Below, in pieces: positions 7,649 through 15,784 of a DNA stretch of 64,000 nt (position 1 is the first letter of the stretch; the number at the start of each line of letters is the position of its first letter). The translations under genes and the position numbers were made by a program. Location of the stretch: contig NZ_PGCL01000001.1 in NCBI RefSeq assembly GCF_004297185.1, positions 248,001-312,000 on the forward strand, in the 5' to 3' direction. The DNA is from Methanofollis fontis (GTDB taxonomy: Archaea; Halobacteriota; Methanomicrobia; Methanomicrobiales; Methanofollaceae). The notes beneath the pieces are model-generated. The model was not told the DNA's origin. It was given only the letters and a program-made list of their open reading frames with translations, and did not search any database.

Positions 7649-8749
7649 TCACCGCCCGGGCTCATGGGGGTGGCGGTGGTGGATATCAGGCACATGGGGA
7701 TGGTCATGGAAGACCTCCTCATGGGCGTGGGGATGGGAATGGAAGCCGTTCCGGCCGACCAGTGGGGTGCCCAGGGGATGGGGGTGAGCGTCGTGGTGGA
7801 GGTCGTCATGGCGGTGCCGGTGCTCGTGGACGATCTGCAGGTGGCGGTGGGGATGGCCATGCCGTTCGGTGACCAGCAGATAGGCGCCGGCGGCCATCAC
7901 CGGGAGGGCGAGATAGAACGCCGGGTCAGGGGGGGCGGCGAAGAGGGCGAAGGAGACGGCCACACCAAAGAAGGGGGCGATCGCCAGGATCGAACCGGTG
8001 CGGGCGGTGCCGACGTCCCTGAGGGAGAGGAGGAAGAGGATGCTCGTGAGTCCGCCGTAACTCGTGAAGCCGACGGTCATCGCCGCCAGGGTGAGGGAGG
8101 GGGCGGGTAGGGGCTCGGCCAGGAGGAGGGCCACGAATAGCGAGAGGGCGCCGGCGCAAAGGCCCTTGATCATCACGGTCACCACGGGATCGCGGGCCGA
8201 GACGTTCCGGCTCACATTGTTGTCCAGCCCCCAGAAAGTGCAGGCGAGCAGGATACCCAGGGCGCCGATCGAGATGCCGCCGAATCCGCCGGTCCCCCAG
8301 GAGAGCAGGAGGCAGGACCCGGTGATCAGCCCGAGGGCCGTCCAGGTTCTCCGCCCCACCGCCTCGCCAAAGATGAGGGCGGCAAGGACCGCCGTCGCCA
8401 CCGCCTCGAAGTTGAGCAGCAGGGCAGCGGTGGCGGCGGGCGTCGACTCCAGGGCGAACATCAGGGTGAGGGGGGCGAGAAAGCCGCCGAAGAGGACGAC
8501 GCCGGCAACCCACGGCAGGTCGGCAGGGCGGAGGGAGGCCTCGGCATGGGCCCGCCGCCTCCCTGCCATTCGTCCCATGATGAGGTAGAGGAGGAGGCCG
8601 AAGCCGCTGCCCACATAGAAGAGACCGGCCAGCGCCGCCGGGCCGATGCCACTCTCGCCAAGGAAGAGTTTGGCGACCGGTGCCCCGATGCCGAAGAGCA
8701 CCGCTGCTCCGAGGGCATTGAGATAGCGGGCGGTCTCTGGCAGGGGCAT
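7649..8749 (-). CDS. EamA/DMT-family transporter with His-rich tail (paralogue)
   Basis: A 366-residue transporter of two EamA repeats (~10 helices over residues ~8-295), with a hydrophilic C-terminal tail of ~70 residues holding about two dozen histidines (for example VHEHRHRHDDLHHD and HHRHPHEPGR). Both membrane part and tail align with the protein at 152-1243: the shared blocks RHDDLHHD/RHCHDDLHHD, FHSHPHAH/YHSHTHLH and HPHVPDIHHRH/HPHMPDIHHRH show that the tail is conserved, not random. ATG 8749 is chosen because a TATA box (CTTATATCG, 8785-8793) would start transcription ~14 nt upstream. The substrate is unknown; the tail suggests divalent-metal sensing or binding. Confidence 0.87.
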   Translation of the reverse strand: MPLPETARYLNALGAAVLFGIGAPVAKLFLGESGIGPAALAGLFYVGSGFGLLLYLIMGRMAGRRRAHAEASLRPADLPWVAGVVLFGGFLAPLTLMFALESTPAATAALLLNFEAVATAVLAALIFGEAVGRRTWTALGLITGSCLLLSWGTGGFGGISIGALGILLACTFWGLDNNVSRNVSARDPVVTVMIKGLCAGALSLFVALLLAEPLPAPSLTLAAMTVGFTSYGGLTSILFLLSLRDVGTARTGSILAIAPFFGVAVSFALFAAPPDPAFYLALPVMAAGAYLLVTERHGHPHRHLQIVHEHRHRHDDLHHDAHPHPLGTPLVGRNGFHSHPHAHEEVFHDHPHVPDIHHRHPHEPGR

Positions 8750-8784
8750 GGACGGGTTTCCTTGATGGGATTGGGGCCAGGGAT

Positions 8785-8793
8785 CGATATAAG
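8785..8793 (-). promoter_or_regulatory. TATA box for the EamA paralogue
   Basis: CTTATATCG on the minus strand is centred ~40 nt upstream of ATG 8749, placing the predicted transcript start ~8763. The same bases read GATATAAG on the plus strand and could also serve the divergent permease genes. Confidence 0.45.
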
Positions 8794-8860
8794 TGGCGCA
8801 CCGCCCTGGATGCAGGGATCGATACACCTATGCGAGATAACCGTCGTTTATCTCACCAGG

Positions 8861-9322
8861 ATGAACAGCAAGGCAGGCCTGGTCGGCGGAAGAGAGGGCA
8901 TCAGGGAAAGTGCGTACAAAACGGGCAGAAGCGTGCTCCAGACCCTCCCCTGGATCGTCGGGCTGCTGATGCTCGTCAGCCTGCTCGTCGCCGCCATACC
9001 GGACGAAGCATATGCGGCTGTCTTCACCGGCAACCCCCTCATCGACTCCTGCACCGGCGCTTTCTTCGGGAGCATCGCCGCCGGCAACCCGGTCACCAGC
9101 TATGTGATCGGCGGCGAGCTCCTTGAGGCCGGCATATCCCTGGCGGCCGTGACCGCATTTCTGATCACCTGGGTGACCGTCGGCATCGTCTCTCTCCCGG
9201 CCGAGATGCAGATCCTGGGACGCCGCTTCGCCCTGGTCCGCAACCTCAGCGGCTTCCTCTTCTCGATCGCCATCGCCGTCTGCGTGGTGCTCACCCTCTC
9301 GGTCGTCGGGGGCGGGACATGA
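8861..9322 (+). CDS. Permease, N-terminal half (split COG0701-like)
   Basis: A 153-residue membrane protein with about four helices. Segments such as GAFFGSIAAGNPVTSYVIGGELL and AVTAFLITWVTVGIVSLPAE are characteristic of the permease family often annotated as predicted permease/DUF318, which contains two such homologous halves and is linked to efflux of arsenic, copper or other compounds. Here each half is its own gene: the stop overlaps the start of the second half (ATGA at 9319). The two products probably pair in the membrane. No arsenic- or copper-handling gene lies next to it. Substrate unknown. Confidence 0.8.
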   Translation: MNSKAGLVGGREGIRESAYKTGRSVLQTLPWIVGLLMLVSLLVAAIPDEAYAAVFTGNPLIDSCTGAFFGSIAAGNPVTSYVIGGELLEAGISLAAVTAFLITWVTVGIVSLPAEMQILGRRFALVRNLSGFLFSIAIAVCVVLTLSVVGGGT

Positions 9323-9858
9323 AGAAACAGCCCGGTAAGCAGAAAAAATCCGGGTTCCTGGCCCCCTATCTCTTCCTCCTGTGCGTGGTCCTCGCCTACG
9401 CCGGGGTGTTCATCGTCGAACCGGCACTCTTTTCCCGGTCGGTCGAGGGATTTCTCACCATCTTCAGGAACGTCCTGCCGGTGCTGGTCTTTGTCTTCGC
9501 CCTCATGTTCGCCGTCAACCTGCTGATCAGACCGGGACAGGTGGCACGACACCTCGGGCAGGAGGCAGGTCTCCGGGGCTGGGTCTTTGCCATCGTCGTC
9601 GGGGTGCTGGCGACCGGGCCCATCTACCTCTGGTACACCCTCCTCGCCGACCTGCAGGAGAAAGGGATGCGGCGGGCATTCACCGGCGCCTTTCTCTATG
9701 CCCGTTCAATCAAACTCCCCCTCATCCCCCTGATGATCTACTATTTCGGGGGGTTGTATACGGCGGTGCTGACCGCCTACCTGATCCTCTTCTCGGTCGT
9801 CAGCGGACTGGTCTGCGAGCGGTTCGGGAGACGCCCGGAACAGGATGAGGTGCCATAA
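9319..9858 (+). CDS. Permease, C-terminal half (split COG0701-like)
   Basis: A 179-residue membrane protein with a Lys-rich N-terminus (KKQPGKQKKSG) and about five helices. The conserved permease block GVLATGPIYLWYTLLADL and the following GAFLYARSIKLPLIPLM match the second half of the same permease family as the preceding gene. Translation is coupled through an ATGA overlap. Together the pair gives the length of one ordinary permease (~330 residues), so it is either a natural two-subunit form or a long-established gene split, not a recent frameshift, since each half has a proper start. Confidence 0.8.
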   Translation: MKKQPGKQKKSGFLAPYLFLLCVVLAYAGVFIVEPALFSRSVEGFLTIFRNVLPVLVFVFALMFAVNLLIRPGQVARHLGQEAGLRGWVFAIVVGVLATGPIYLWYTLLADLQEKGMRRAFTGAFLYARSIKLPLIPLMIYYFGGLYTAVLTAYLILFSVVSGLVCERFGRRPEQDEVP

Positions 9859-9923
9859 ATGCGATCCAGGTCGGATTCGGCGAGAAGCAAGGGCTGAGGC
9901 AGAAAAAAAGGAGTTTGGGGGTT

Positions 9924-10490
9924 TCAGAGCGGGACCGTCCCCATCACCGAGGCGAGATCCTGTGCAAGGGCCTTTGCCTCTGCGGCGGATCCGCCCGAAC
10001 CGATGCCGCCGGGTGTCTCGTAGTCGATAACGGTAACAGCGTTCGCCTTCACGACACCGACCTCCGAGAGTGTCCGTTCAGTCCAGGCATACCCTGCGTC
10101 GCCTGCATCGACGCTGACGATCTTGAAACCGGTGTAGGCGTTTTTCGCCTGCTCAAAGGCCTCCATGGCCGCTGCCGGTGTCAGGTACACCGATGCCCGG
10201 ATGGTGACGGTGTCGCCGTTCTCATTTGTAAGCACTGCCGTCACCGAGGTCTGGTCATGGGTAATCTCGGACATCTCCCATGCCCCGGCGATCTGCCGGA
10301 TCTGCTCCTCGATCGCTTCGAGCTGCTCACTGTTCTGAACTGAAGCGTCAGCTGCAGCGGCGACGCCTTCCTGTGCGTTGCCGCCTGCACCCAATGCGGC
10401 ATCGCCGCCCTTTGAGGTGCAGCCCGCACAGAGCCCGCATCCGATCAGGCAAATGCATGCGAGAACAACCGTGATCCTGCGTGAGTTCAT
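9924..10490 (-). CDS. Lipoprotein of unknown function
   Basis: A 188-residue lipoprotein with a signal sequence (NSRRITVVLACICLIGCGL) and a lipobox-like CAGC, giving a lipidated Cys near residue 24. A short linker and an alpha/beta domain follow. The mature part has a long EQLEAIEEQIRQIAGAWEM helix and a pattern seen in methanogen secreted proteins that share a helix-grip-like fold, but no family is recognised. ATG 10490 is preferred (GGAG 4 nt upstream); GTG 10493 is the alternative. A TATA-like CTAAATAATC at ~10509-10518 would make the leader very short. Confidence 0.75.
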   Translation of the reverse strand: MNSRRITVVLACICLIGCGLCAGCTSKGGDAALGAGGNAQEGVAAAADASVQNSEQLEAIEEQIRQIAGAWEMSEITHDQTSVTAVLTNENGDTVTIRASVYLTPAAAMEAFEQAKNAYTGFKIVSVDAGDAGYAWTERTLSEVGVVKANAVTVIDYETPGGIGSGGSAAEAKALAQDLASVMGTVPL

Positions 10491-10710
10491 CACACTCCAT
10501 GGGATCCCGGATTATTTAGGGAAGGTGATCCGGCCCGGACAGATAAGGGCACATTCACATCTTTGCGAGGAAAATCCCGCATAAAGGATGCTCTACCGGA
10601 TCACCGAGGCGGCCGGGATCGACGAGATGACCGGCAGGGGCCACGAGATCATCTCCTTGTTACCGGATCTGAGGGGCCGAACGATTCATACGCCGGGGCG
10701 GACACCATCT

Positions 10711-11520
10711 ATGATGCCCGGCGATCACCACACCCTGAAGTCGGCCCTCCTGGAACGCTGCCGCTCGATGGATATCCCGCTGGTCGGGGTGGCGGATGTG
10801 CGGCGGTGGGAGGATCCGCCCTTCCAGCCCTGGATGCACACCGATTTTTTCCCGCACGCCATCTTTTCAGAGGCCCGCTCGGTGGTGGTGATCGGACTTC
10901 CCGTCCACCTGCCGGCGATCGAGACCACACCCTCCATCTGGTACCGAGAGACCTATCGCACCCTGAACACCCTCCTCGACCAGTACACCTATCGGATCGC
11001 CGAATTCCTGAACGCGGAGGGGCACCCCTCGGTGTTCGTGCCGCGGGACGGGTATACCGGGATCGACGTCCTCCTGGAAAATCCGGTGGCGTTTTTCTCC
11101 CACCGGCACGCCGCCTATCTGGCCGGTCTCGGCACCTTCGGGGTGAACAACATGCTGCTGACCCCCGACTTCGGGCCGCGAGTGCGCTTCGGATCGGTGC
11201 TGACCGCCGCAGAACTCCCCCCTGACCCCGTGATGGAGGGGAACCTCTGCACCCGCTGCATGGCCTGTGTGCGGATGTGCCCGGCCCGGGCCCTGGGCGG
11301 GGAGGACTATCCGGCGGGTCTGACCGACAAACACGCCTGCGCCGAGAACAGCGCCGCGCTCGAACGGCGCCGCCTCGCTCCATGCGGCATCTGCGCGAAG
11401 GTCTGCCCGATCGGGAGGGATCGGGACCTCTATAGCAGACGAAATATCGGCGTCTACGCCGATCCCCCGGAGAACCTCAGGCGGGCATGGGGACATGTGC
11501 GATCCTACGGCACGAAATAG
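10711..11520 (+). CDS. 4Fe-4S double-cluster protein (epoxyqueuosine reductase-like)
   Basis: A 269-residue cytosolic protein resembling the QueG/reductive-dehalogenase iron-sulfur architecture. The N-terminal ~170 residues form a cobalamin-binding-like alpha/beta domain (AAYLAGLGTFGVNNMLLTPDFGPRVRFG block), followed by two clusters: CTRCMACVRMCP and CGICAKVCP. QueG reduces epoxyqueuosine in bacteria, but archaea use archaeosine, so the actual substrate in methanogens is unknown. A longer reading from 10588 is open, but the ATG pair at 10711/10714 starts at the usual place for the family. A second member is at 17005-17703. Confidence 0.82.
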   Translation: MMPGDHHTLKSALLERCRSMDIPLVGVADVRRWEDPPFQPWMHTDFFPHAIFSEARSVVVIGLPVHLPAIETTPSIWYRETYRTLNTLLDQYTYRIAEFLNAEGHPSVFVPRDGYTGIDVLLENPVAFFSHRHAAYLAGLGTFGVNNMLLTPDFGPRVRFGSVLTAAELPPDPVMEGNLCTRCMACVRMCPARALGGEDYPAGLTDKHACAENSAALERRRLAPCGICAKVCPIGRDRDLYSRRNIGVYADPPENLRRAWGHVRSYGTK

Positions 11521-11618
11521 GCCCGGAGGAGGGCGGCGCAATCACGCCGTATGATTGAGGGCAGGAAAAAGAGGAGAGAGGAGGGAAAAGAGACTCCTGG
11601 GCGGAAGGGTCCTGGATT

Positions 11619-13259
11619 TCAGACGACATCCCCCTCCAGACCCTGATCCAGCACGGACACAAGGGCACTGGATTCGTGCAGCGTCTTTCCAATCTCAACG
11701 ACTGAAGCACTCGTTTCCTGCGCAAGGGCGGCGAGATCCTCCATCTGTTTCTGGAAGCTCATCGTCATCTCTGCCCCCTCACTCACGTTTGATACGACGG
11801 AAAAGGCGATTTCCGCCTGATCTTCGATCGATGACGTGATGGCGCAGATGTCCTCCCTCACCTGCTCGGCGCTCTGGATGATCTTGTTCAGGCCGAGGAG
11901 GGCGGCATTGACACTGGCAACCCCCTCAACAATCTCCGCGTTGGCGGCCGTGATCGCTTCAGCCGTCTTTCCGCTGCTTTCCTGGACATTTGAAACCACA
12001 TTTTCGATTTTTTCTGTCGCCTCTCTCGCCTCACCGGCAAGTTTCTTCACCTCACCGGCAACGACGGCGAAGCCCCGTCCATGAACGCCCGCCCGCGCCG
12101 CCTCGATTGCAGCGTTCAATGCCAGAAGATTGATCTGACGTGCAATCTCATTGATGATCTTCACGACGGAACTGACCCGCTGTACCTGTTCGGTGAGAGC
12201 ATGAATCTCCTCGACACTTCTCCTCGCAATCTCTTCGACCTTCGCCATCTTTGTATTGGCATCGTCTCCAGCGATCTGGGCCTCTTTTCCGAAGTTGACA
12301 ACATTCATTGCGCTCTCAAGAACTTCAGACGATTTTTTCTCGATATTCATCGTCGAAGAGGAGAGTTCACCGATCTGCCTGTTGATGTCCTCGATTTTTT
12401 CATAGAGCTGCTGCGTTCTGCCGGTCGCCTCCTGCGTGGTGATGGCAACATTTTCCGAGGCCCTTTCAATCTCATGGGAACCCCGACTCACCGTTTCGGT
12501 GTTGCAGCGAATTTCCTGCATGATATCTTTCATTTCAGCGACCGTCTGCGAGACCTGGATCCCGACGGCGTTCACCGACTCTTTCAAGCGTTGAAAATCC
12601 CCTGTAACAACTATATCGTCGCTGAAACGGACGGAATAGGCCCGGGCACAGTAGGCATCAAGTACAGCCGCGGTCTCGGAGAGCGGGACGGTGCAGGCAT
12701 CGAGCAGGGCATTGATCTCTTCCGCCATTCTCCCCCATGAACCGGAAAACCGTGACCCATCGATACGGGCATGCATCTGCCCTGCAGATACCGCATCATT
12801 CAATCCCTCCACCTCATGCTGCATGTCAGATATGAGCATGAGGCAACGGTTGAGGTTACCGGTGACAATGGCATATTCGCCAGCATACTCCCCTGTGATC
12901 GGTCCGGTCATCTCGCCGTCAACGATCTGCCCGAGATGTGCGGACACCACTCTGAGGGGGGCGGCAACCGTTTCCAGGGTCAGATTGCAGTCGCCGATCA
13001 GGTCGGACCAGACACCCGGAACAGCGGTTGCATCCGCCCTGATATCGAGGTTTCCGTCCAGGGTGCCCTGTGAGATCGCCCTGATTGCATCGGCAACCAT
13101 CGAGAGCGTGGCGGTCGCCTGGTTGATCTGGTCCACGACCCCCTGCGTCTCCACAGAATATTCTCCTTCTATTGATCCGGGTTGCTCTCCCCGGACGATT
13201 TTTGCAACAAAATCCATCAATAATCGGTTTTGAAGCATCAACTCTGAATCGTCCTCCAT
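11619..13259 (-). CDS. Cytosolic methyl-accepting chemotaxis protein with HAMP tandem
   Basis: A 546-residue chemoreceptor without any transmembrane helix or signal peptide. Residues ~35-250 form at least three HAMP-like units in tandem (poly-HAMP), followed by the long coiled-coil signalling domain. The hairpin tip at ~355-400 contains the conserved NLLALNAAIEAARAG and GRGFAVVAGEVKKLA. It would signal from the cytoplasm to CheA/CheW, which are not in the window. Start: TTG 13280, GTG 13271 and ATG 13259 are possible. ATG 13259 is preferred because the AT-rich box at ~13292-13300 predicts a transcript start ~13270. It is divergent from a three-gene operon with two small membrane proteins. Confidence 0.9.
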   Translation of the reverse strand: MEDDSELMLQNRLLMDFVAKIVRGEQPGSIEGEYSVETQGVVDQINQATATLSMVADAIRAISQGTLDGNLDIRADATAVPGVWSDLIGDCNLTLETVAAPLRVVSAHLGQIVDGEMTGPITGEYAGEYAIVTGNLNRCLMLISDMQHEVEGLNDAVSAGQMHARIDGSRFSGSWGRMAEEINALLDACTVPLSETAAVLDAYCARAYSVRFSDDIVVTGDFQRLKESVNAVGIQVSQTVAEMKDIMQEIRCNTETVSRGSHEIERASENVAITTQEATGRTQQLYEKIEDINRQIGELSSSTMNIEKKSSEVLESAMNVVNFGKEAQIAGDDANTKMAKVEEIARRSVEEIHALTEQVQRVSSVVKIINEIARQINLLALNAAIEAARAGVHGRGFAVVAGEVKKLAGEAREATEKIENVVSNVQESSGKTAEAITAANAEIVEGVASVNAALLGLNKIIQSAEQVREDICAITSSIEDQAEIAFSVVSNVSEGAEMTMSFQKQMEDLAALAQETSASVVEIGKTLHESSALVSVLDQGLEGDVV

Positions 13260-13519
13260 ACCCTTCGCCACACCGAGCAATTATAATCATTAATATTTAA
13301 ATGTTGATATTCGTAAGGGCACATAATGACGAGGGTTCGTCAAGAGAGGGAGTGAAATTAAATGATATTAATAAAAATCAGAATTTTTATCCTCGAAGAT
13401 ATGAAAATCAATATATATGATATCGAACATAGCGAGAGAATGTTTATCTGCAGAGATATAATTTCCAGCAGATGTTCTTCAAATAGGCGTCATGGTGACA
13501 AATTACGGAGGTCTGGAAG

Positions 13520-13861
13520 ATGGTAATTGAAATTTTATCCTACAAAACCAGTGTTCTCAACCCGCTCCTGAAATTGGTCGTTCCCGTCATGTTTCTCGCC
13601 GGGACATACCTCTTCTATCAGGCGCAGAACAAGTACGGCGGCAACCTCAAGAAGATCGCCACATTCCTGATGTGGGGAGGGGTGACCGGGTTTATTGCGA
13701 CGGCGTTCAGGTACGGGGGCGACTATTTCGCCCAGTACAAATGGGGTGAAAGCACCCTCTTCCTGCTCTTCGCCCTGATCAGTCTCTTCGTTGCATATCT
13801 CGTGTACACGAAGTTCATGGAGATCGCCGAGGCCTTCGGGATGGCAGGGGGCGACGAGTGA
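13520..13861 (+). CDS. Small membrane protein, first of a tandem pair
   Basis: A 113-residue protein with three or four hydrophobic helices. The N-terminus SYKTSVLNPLLKLVVPVMFL is matched by DYETSPLNPLLKVIVPLIFL in the next gene, so the two arose by duplication. It lies behind a long AT-rich leader (13281-13519) divergent from the chemoreceptor gene, with GGAGG 8 nt upstream of ATG. The stop overlaps the next start (TGATG). The family is not recognised. The spacing suggests that the two proteins form a heteromeric membrane unit, possibly the membrane partner of the cytosolic chemoreceptor (inference). Confidence 0.8.
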   Translation: MVIEILSYKTSVLNPLLKLVVPVMFLAGTYLFYQAQNKYGGNLKKIATFLMWGGVTGFIATAFRYGGDYFAQYKWGESTLFLLFALISLFVAYLVYTKFMEIAEAFGMAGGDE

Positions 13862-14193
13862 TGATCGACATGCTGGACTATGAGACCAGTCCCCTCAACC
13901 CCCTCCTGAAGGTCATCGTCCCCCTGATCTTCCTGGCGGTGACGGGCATCTACTTCGCCGCCCGGCGGCACTATGACGGGGCCATCAGGTCGTTCATCGA
14001 CATGCTGATGCTCTTCGCCCTCTTCGCCACGATCTCCGGCGTCCTCAGGTTCCTGGGCCATGGCACCGATTTCGGGTTCACGAAGGATTATTCCCTGAAA
14101 TGGATTCAGAGCCTCGCATATGTATTTGAAGCCGGATTTTTCATCCTGGCAGGGTATAAACTGCTCCACCTCTTCGGGGGGGATGACGAATGA
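13861..14193 (+). CDS. Small membrane protein, second of a tandem pair
   Basis: A 110-residue paralogue of the preceding protein with three or four helices: the shared N-terminal TSxLNPLLKxxVPxxFL is followed by similar helix spacing and an acidic C-terminus (FGGDDE against MAGGDE). Its start overlaps the previous stop and its own stop overlaps the third gene (ATGA at 14190), so all three are translationally coupled. A GTG at 13858 is an alternative start. No catalytic residues are visible; function unknown. Confidence 0.8.
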   Translation: MIDMLDYETSPLNPLLKVIVPLIFLAVTGIYFAARRHYDGAIRSFIDMLMLFALFATISGVLRFLGHGTDFGFTKDYSLKWIQSLAYVFEAGFFILAGYKLLHLFGGDDE

Positions 14194-14414
14194 GCGGTTA
14201 CGCAGAGAAGATCATCGGGATTCTCGAACCGAAGATCGGCGCTGCGATGGCAAAAACCGCCCTGAAGACCCAGTGTAAAAAATGCGGCATCACCCCGGAG
14301 AACATCTCGGCGGGCGACCTCCCGAACCTGGCCGACAGCCTGTATGCCCCCCTCAAGGTGTTTGCAGGCGACGCATTTGCGCAAGGGATGGTGGATCAGA
14401 TCAGGAAGATCTGA
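14190..14414 (+). CDS. Small soluble protein of the tandem membrane-protein operon
   Basis: A 74-residue, mostly helical cytosolic protein with one CxxC (TQCKKCGI) at ~27-33, which could bind a metal with partners or form a disulfide. The C-terminal half (LADSLYAPLKVFAGDAFAQGMVDQIRKI) resembles small dimerising helical domains. It is coupled to the two membrane proteins through an ATGA overlap, so it probably docks on them from the cytoplasm. The T-run in CTTTTTTTAAG after the stop likely ends the operon. Family not recognised. Confidence 0.75.
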   Translation: MSGYAEKIIGILEPKIGAAMAKTALKTQCKKCGITPENISAGDLPNLADSLYAPLKVFAGDAFAQGMVDQIRKI

Positions 14415-14447
14415 TCGCCGGCTTTTTTTAAGGGGCACGAAACAGCC

Positions 14448-14894
14448 CTAGACCCAGCGGCGCACCCGCCCCATATACCGCCGGTAGTCATCGCCGAACT
14501 GCTTGATCATCCGCCCCTCCTCATAGGGGATGAAGTGGAAGTTGAGCACCAGGAAGACGAAGAGCGGGCCGGCAAAGGAGAGGAGGTTTGCGAAACAGCA
14601 GACGCACAGCCCGATATGCGCAACCACAAACCCGACATACATCGGGTTTCTGCTGTAGCGGTAGAGGTCGTCGGTGACCAGGCAGGTGGTCTCCTCCCGG
14701 TAGCTCTCCGTGGTGCCGCACGCCACGAACACCCGCCAGGCGCGGATGATGATCCAGAAACCGGCGGCGATAGGGAGGAGACCGATGCGGTTCCAGGGGA
14801 GAGTAAGGAGGTTATAGGACGGGAAGAGGAGGAAGAGGACGAGGCTCGCCCCCATCCCGAGTTAGAGATAGGTCGGCGGGATGTGAAGGTTCAT
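14448..14894 (-). pseudogene. Isoprenylcysteine methyltransferase-like membrane protein, interrupted by TAA
   Basis: The reading from ATG 14894 begins MNLHIPPTYL, meets TAA at 14862-14864, and continues in the same frame as LG-MGASLVLFLLFPSYNLL and onward for 135 residues to 14448. The downstream part is a typical ICMT/PEMT-like methyltransferase with RYSRNPMYVGF and the C-terminal EEGRMIKQFGDDYRRYMG region that binds S-adenosylmethionine. The first half of helix 1 is cut off if translation restarts at ATG 14855. The break could be a real nonsense mutation, a sequencing error, or an unimportant loss tolerated by restart. The methylated substrate is unknown in archaea. Confidence 0.65.
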
Positions 14895-15072
14895 GGAGAG
14901 GAGTCTGGTCTGCAGATCGATTGAACCTTCGGAGCACCAGGTTGCCAGAACAACTGTTGTCATGGCGAAACGTATGCCTGAGCGCGCCCCTGTTGATACC
15001 ATGACCGCCGGATGGAGGCATGAGAAAGGCGCGGCACGGGCAGGGCGGGGGCGGCTGAGGGGGGCACTCCCC
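14895..15072. other. Intergenic region, nothing recognised
   Basis: GC-rich stretch of 178 nt between two minus-strand genes. No convincing start, ribosome-binding site, hairpin or repeat was found. Confidence 0.4.
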
Positions 15073-15744
15073 TCAGGAGAGGTGCGCCTTGACAAAGGAG
15101 GCCGCCATATCCCCGGCACCTTCGGCGAACATCTGGACGGCGATGCCGAGCAGGATGATCCCGAAGACCCGCACCACGATCTCGAGCCCCTGTTTGCCGA
15201 GCACCCGCATGATGGCGTCGGAGGCGAGGTTGCAGAGCACGATCAGGAGGCAGACAACGGCCACGACGGCTACGGCCGGTATCAGATAGCCCCCGGCGAT
15301 CGCCTGCTGGCCGTAGAGCACCGAGACGGTGATCGTCGCCGCCCCCACATAGATCGGGATGACCAGGGGCACCAGGATCGTCGGGATAAAGGCCTCGGCG
15401 GCCTTCCAGGGGGTGGCGGCGCCCTTGCCCGAGGTGGCGGCGTGCACCCGTTCGGTATGGGTGCCGCTGATCATCGAGAGGGCGATGGTGAGCAGGATGA
15501 TGGCACCGGCGATCTGGAAGGCGGGGAGGGAGATCCCGAAGAAGGAGAGGGTCGAGGAGCCGAAGAACATGCAGAGCAGGATCGTGGCGAAGATCACCGG
15601 GCCGAGGAGGATGGCGACAGCATGACGGATGCGGGCGTTCGCCAGGTCGGTGGTATAGGTGATGAAGAAGGGGATGTTGCCGATCGGGTTTGCGATGGCG
15701 AACAATGCCGCAAAAAAGGCGGCGACAAAGGCGGCCTGATCCAT
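15073..15744 (-). CDS. MarC-family membrane protein
   Basis: A 223-residue six-helix membrane protein of the MarC/UPF0056 family. Typical blocks are FAIANPIGNIPFFITYT in helix 1-2 and FIPTILVPLVIPIYVGAATIT in the middle, which together form the two repeats of the fold. The family is named for E. coli MarC, but its transport activity is not established; it was once proposed to carry amino acids. Length and helix number are normal. It is followed on the opposite strand by a lipase-like gene. No regulatory site was seen. Confidence 0.9.
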   Translation of the reverse strand: MDQAAFVAAFFAALFAIANPIGNIPFFITYTTDLANARIRHAVAILLGPVIFATILLCMFFGSSTLSFFGISLPAFQIAGAIILLTIALSMISGTHTERVHAATSGKGAATPWKAAEAFIPTILVPLVIPIYVGAATITVSVLYGQQAIAGGYLIPAVAVVAVVCLLIVLCNLASDAIMRVLGKQGLEIVVRVFGIILLGIAVQMFAEGAGDMAASFVKAHLS

Positions 15745-15784
15745 ACGAAATCTGGTGCGGAAGCCCTATTGAAGGTTGTGAATT

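Noticed and set aside
10588-10710. N-terminal extension of the Fe-S protein from 10588
   Set aside because: Extra 41 residues do not resemble the family and the ATG pair at 10711 fits the normal start; kept as an outside possibility.
14862-14864. TAA read as a recoded amino acid
   Set aside because: Methanogen recoding concerns TAG (pyrrolysine) and TGA (selenocysteine), not TAA. No recoding structure is visible.
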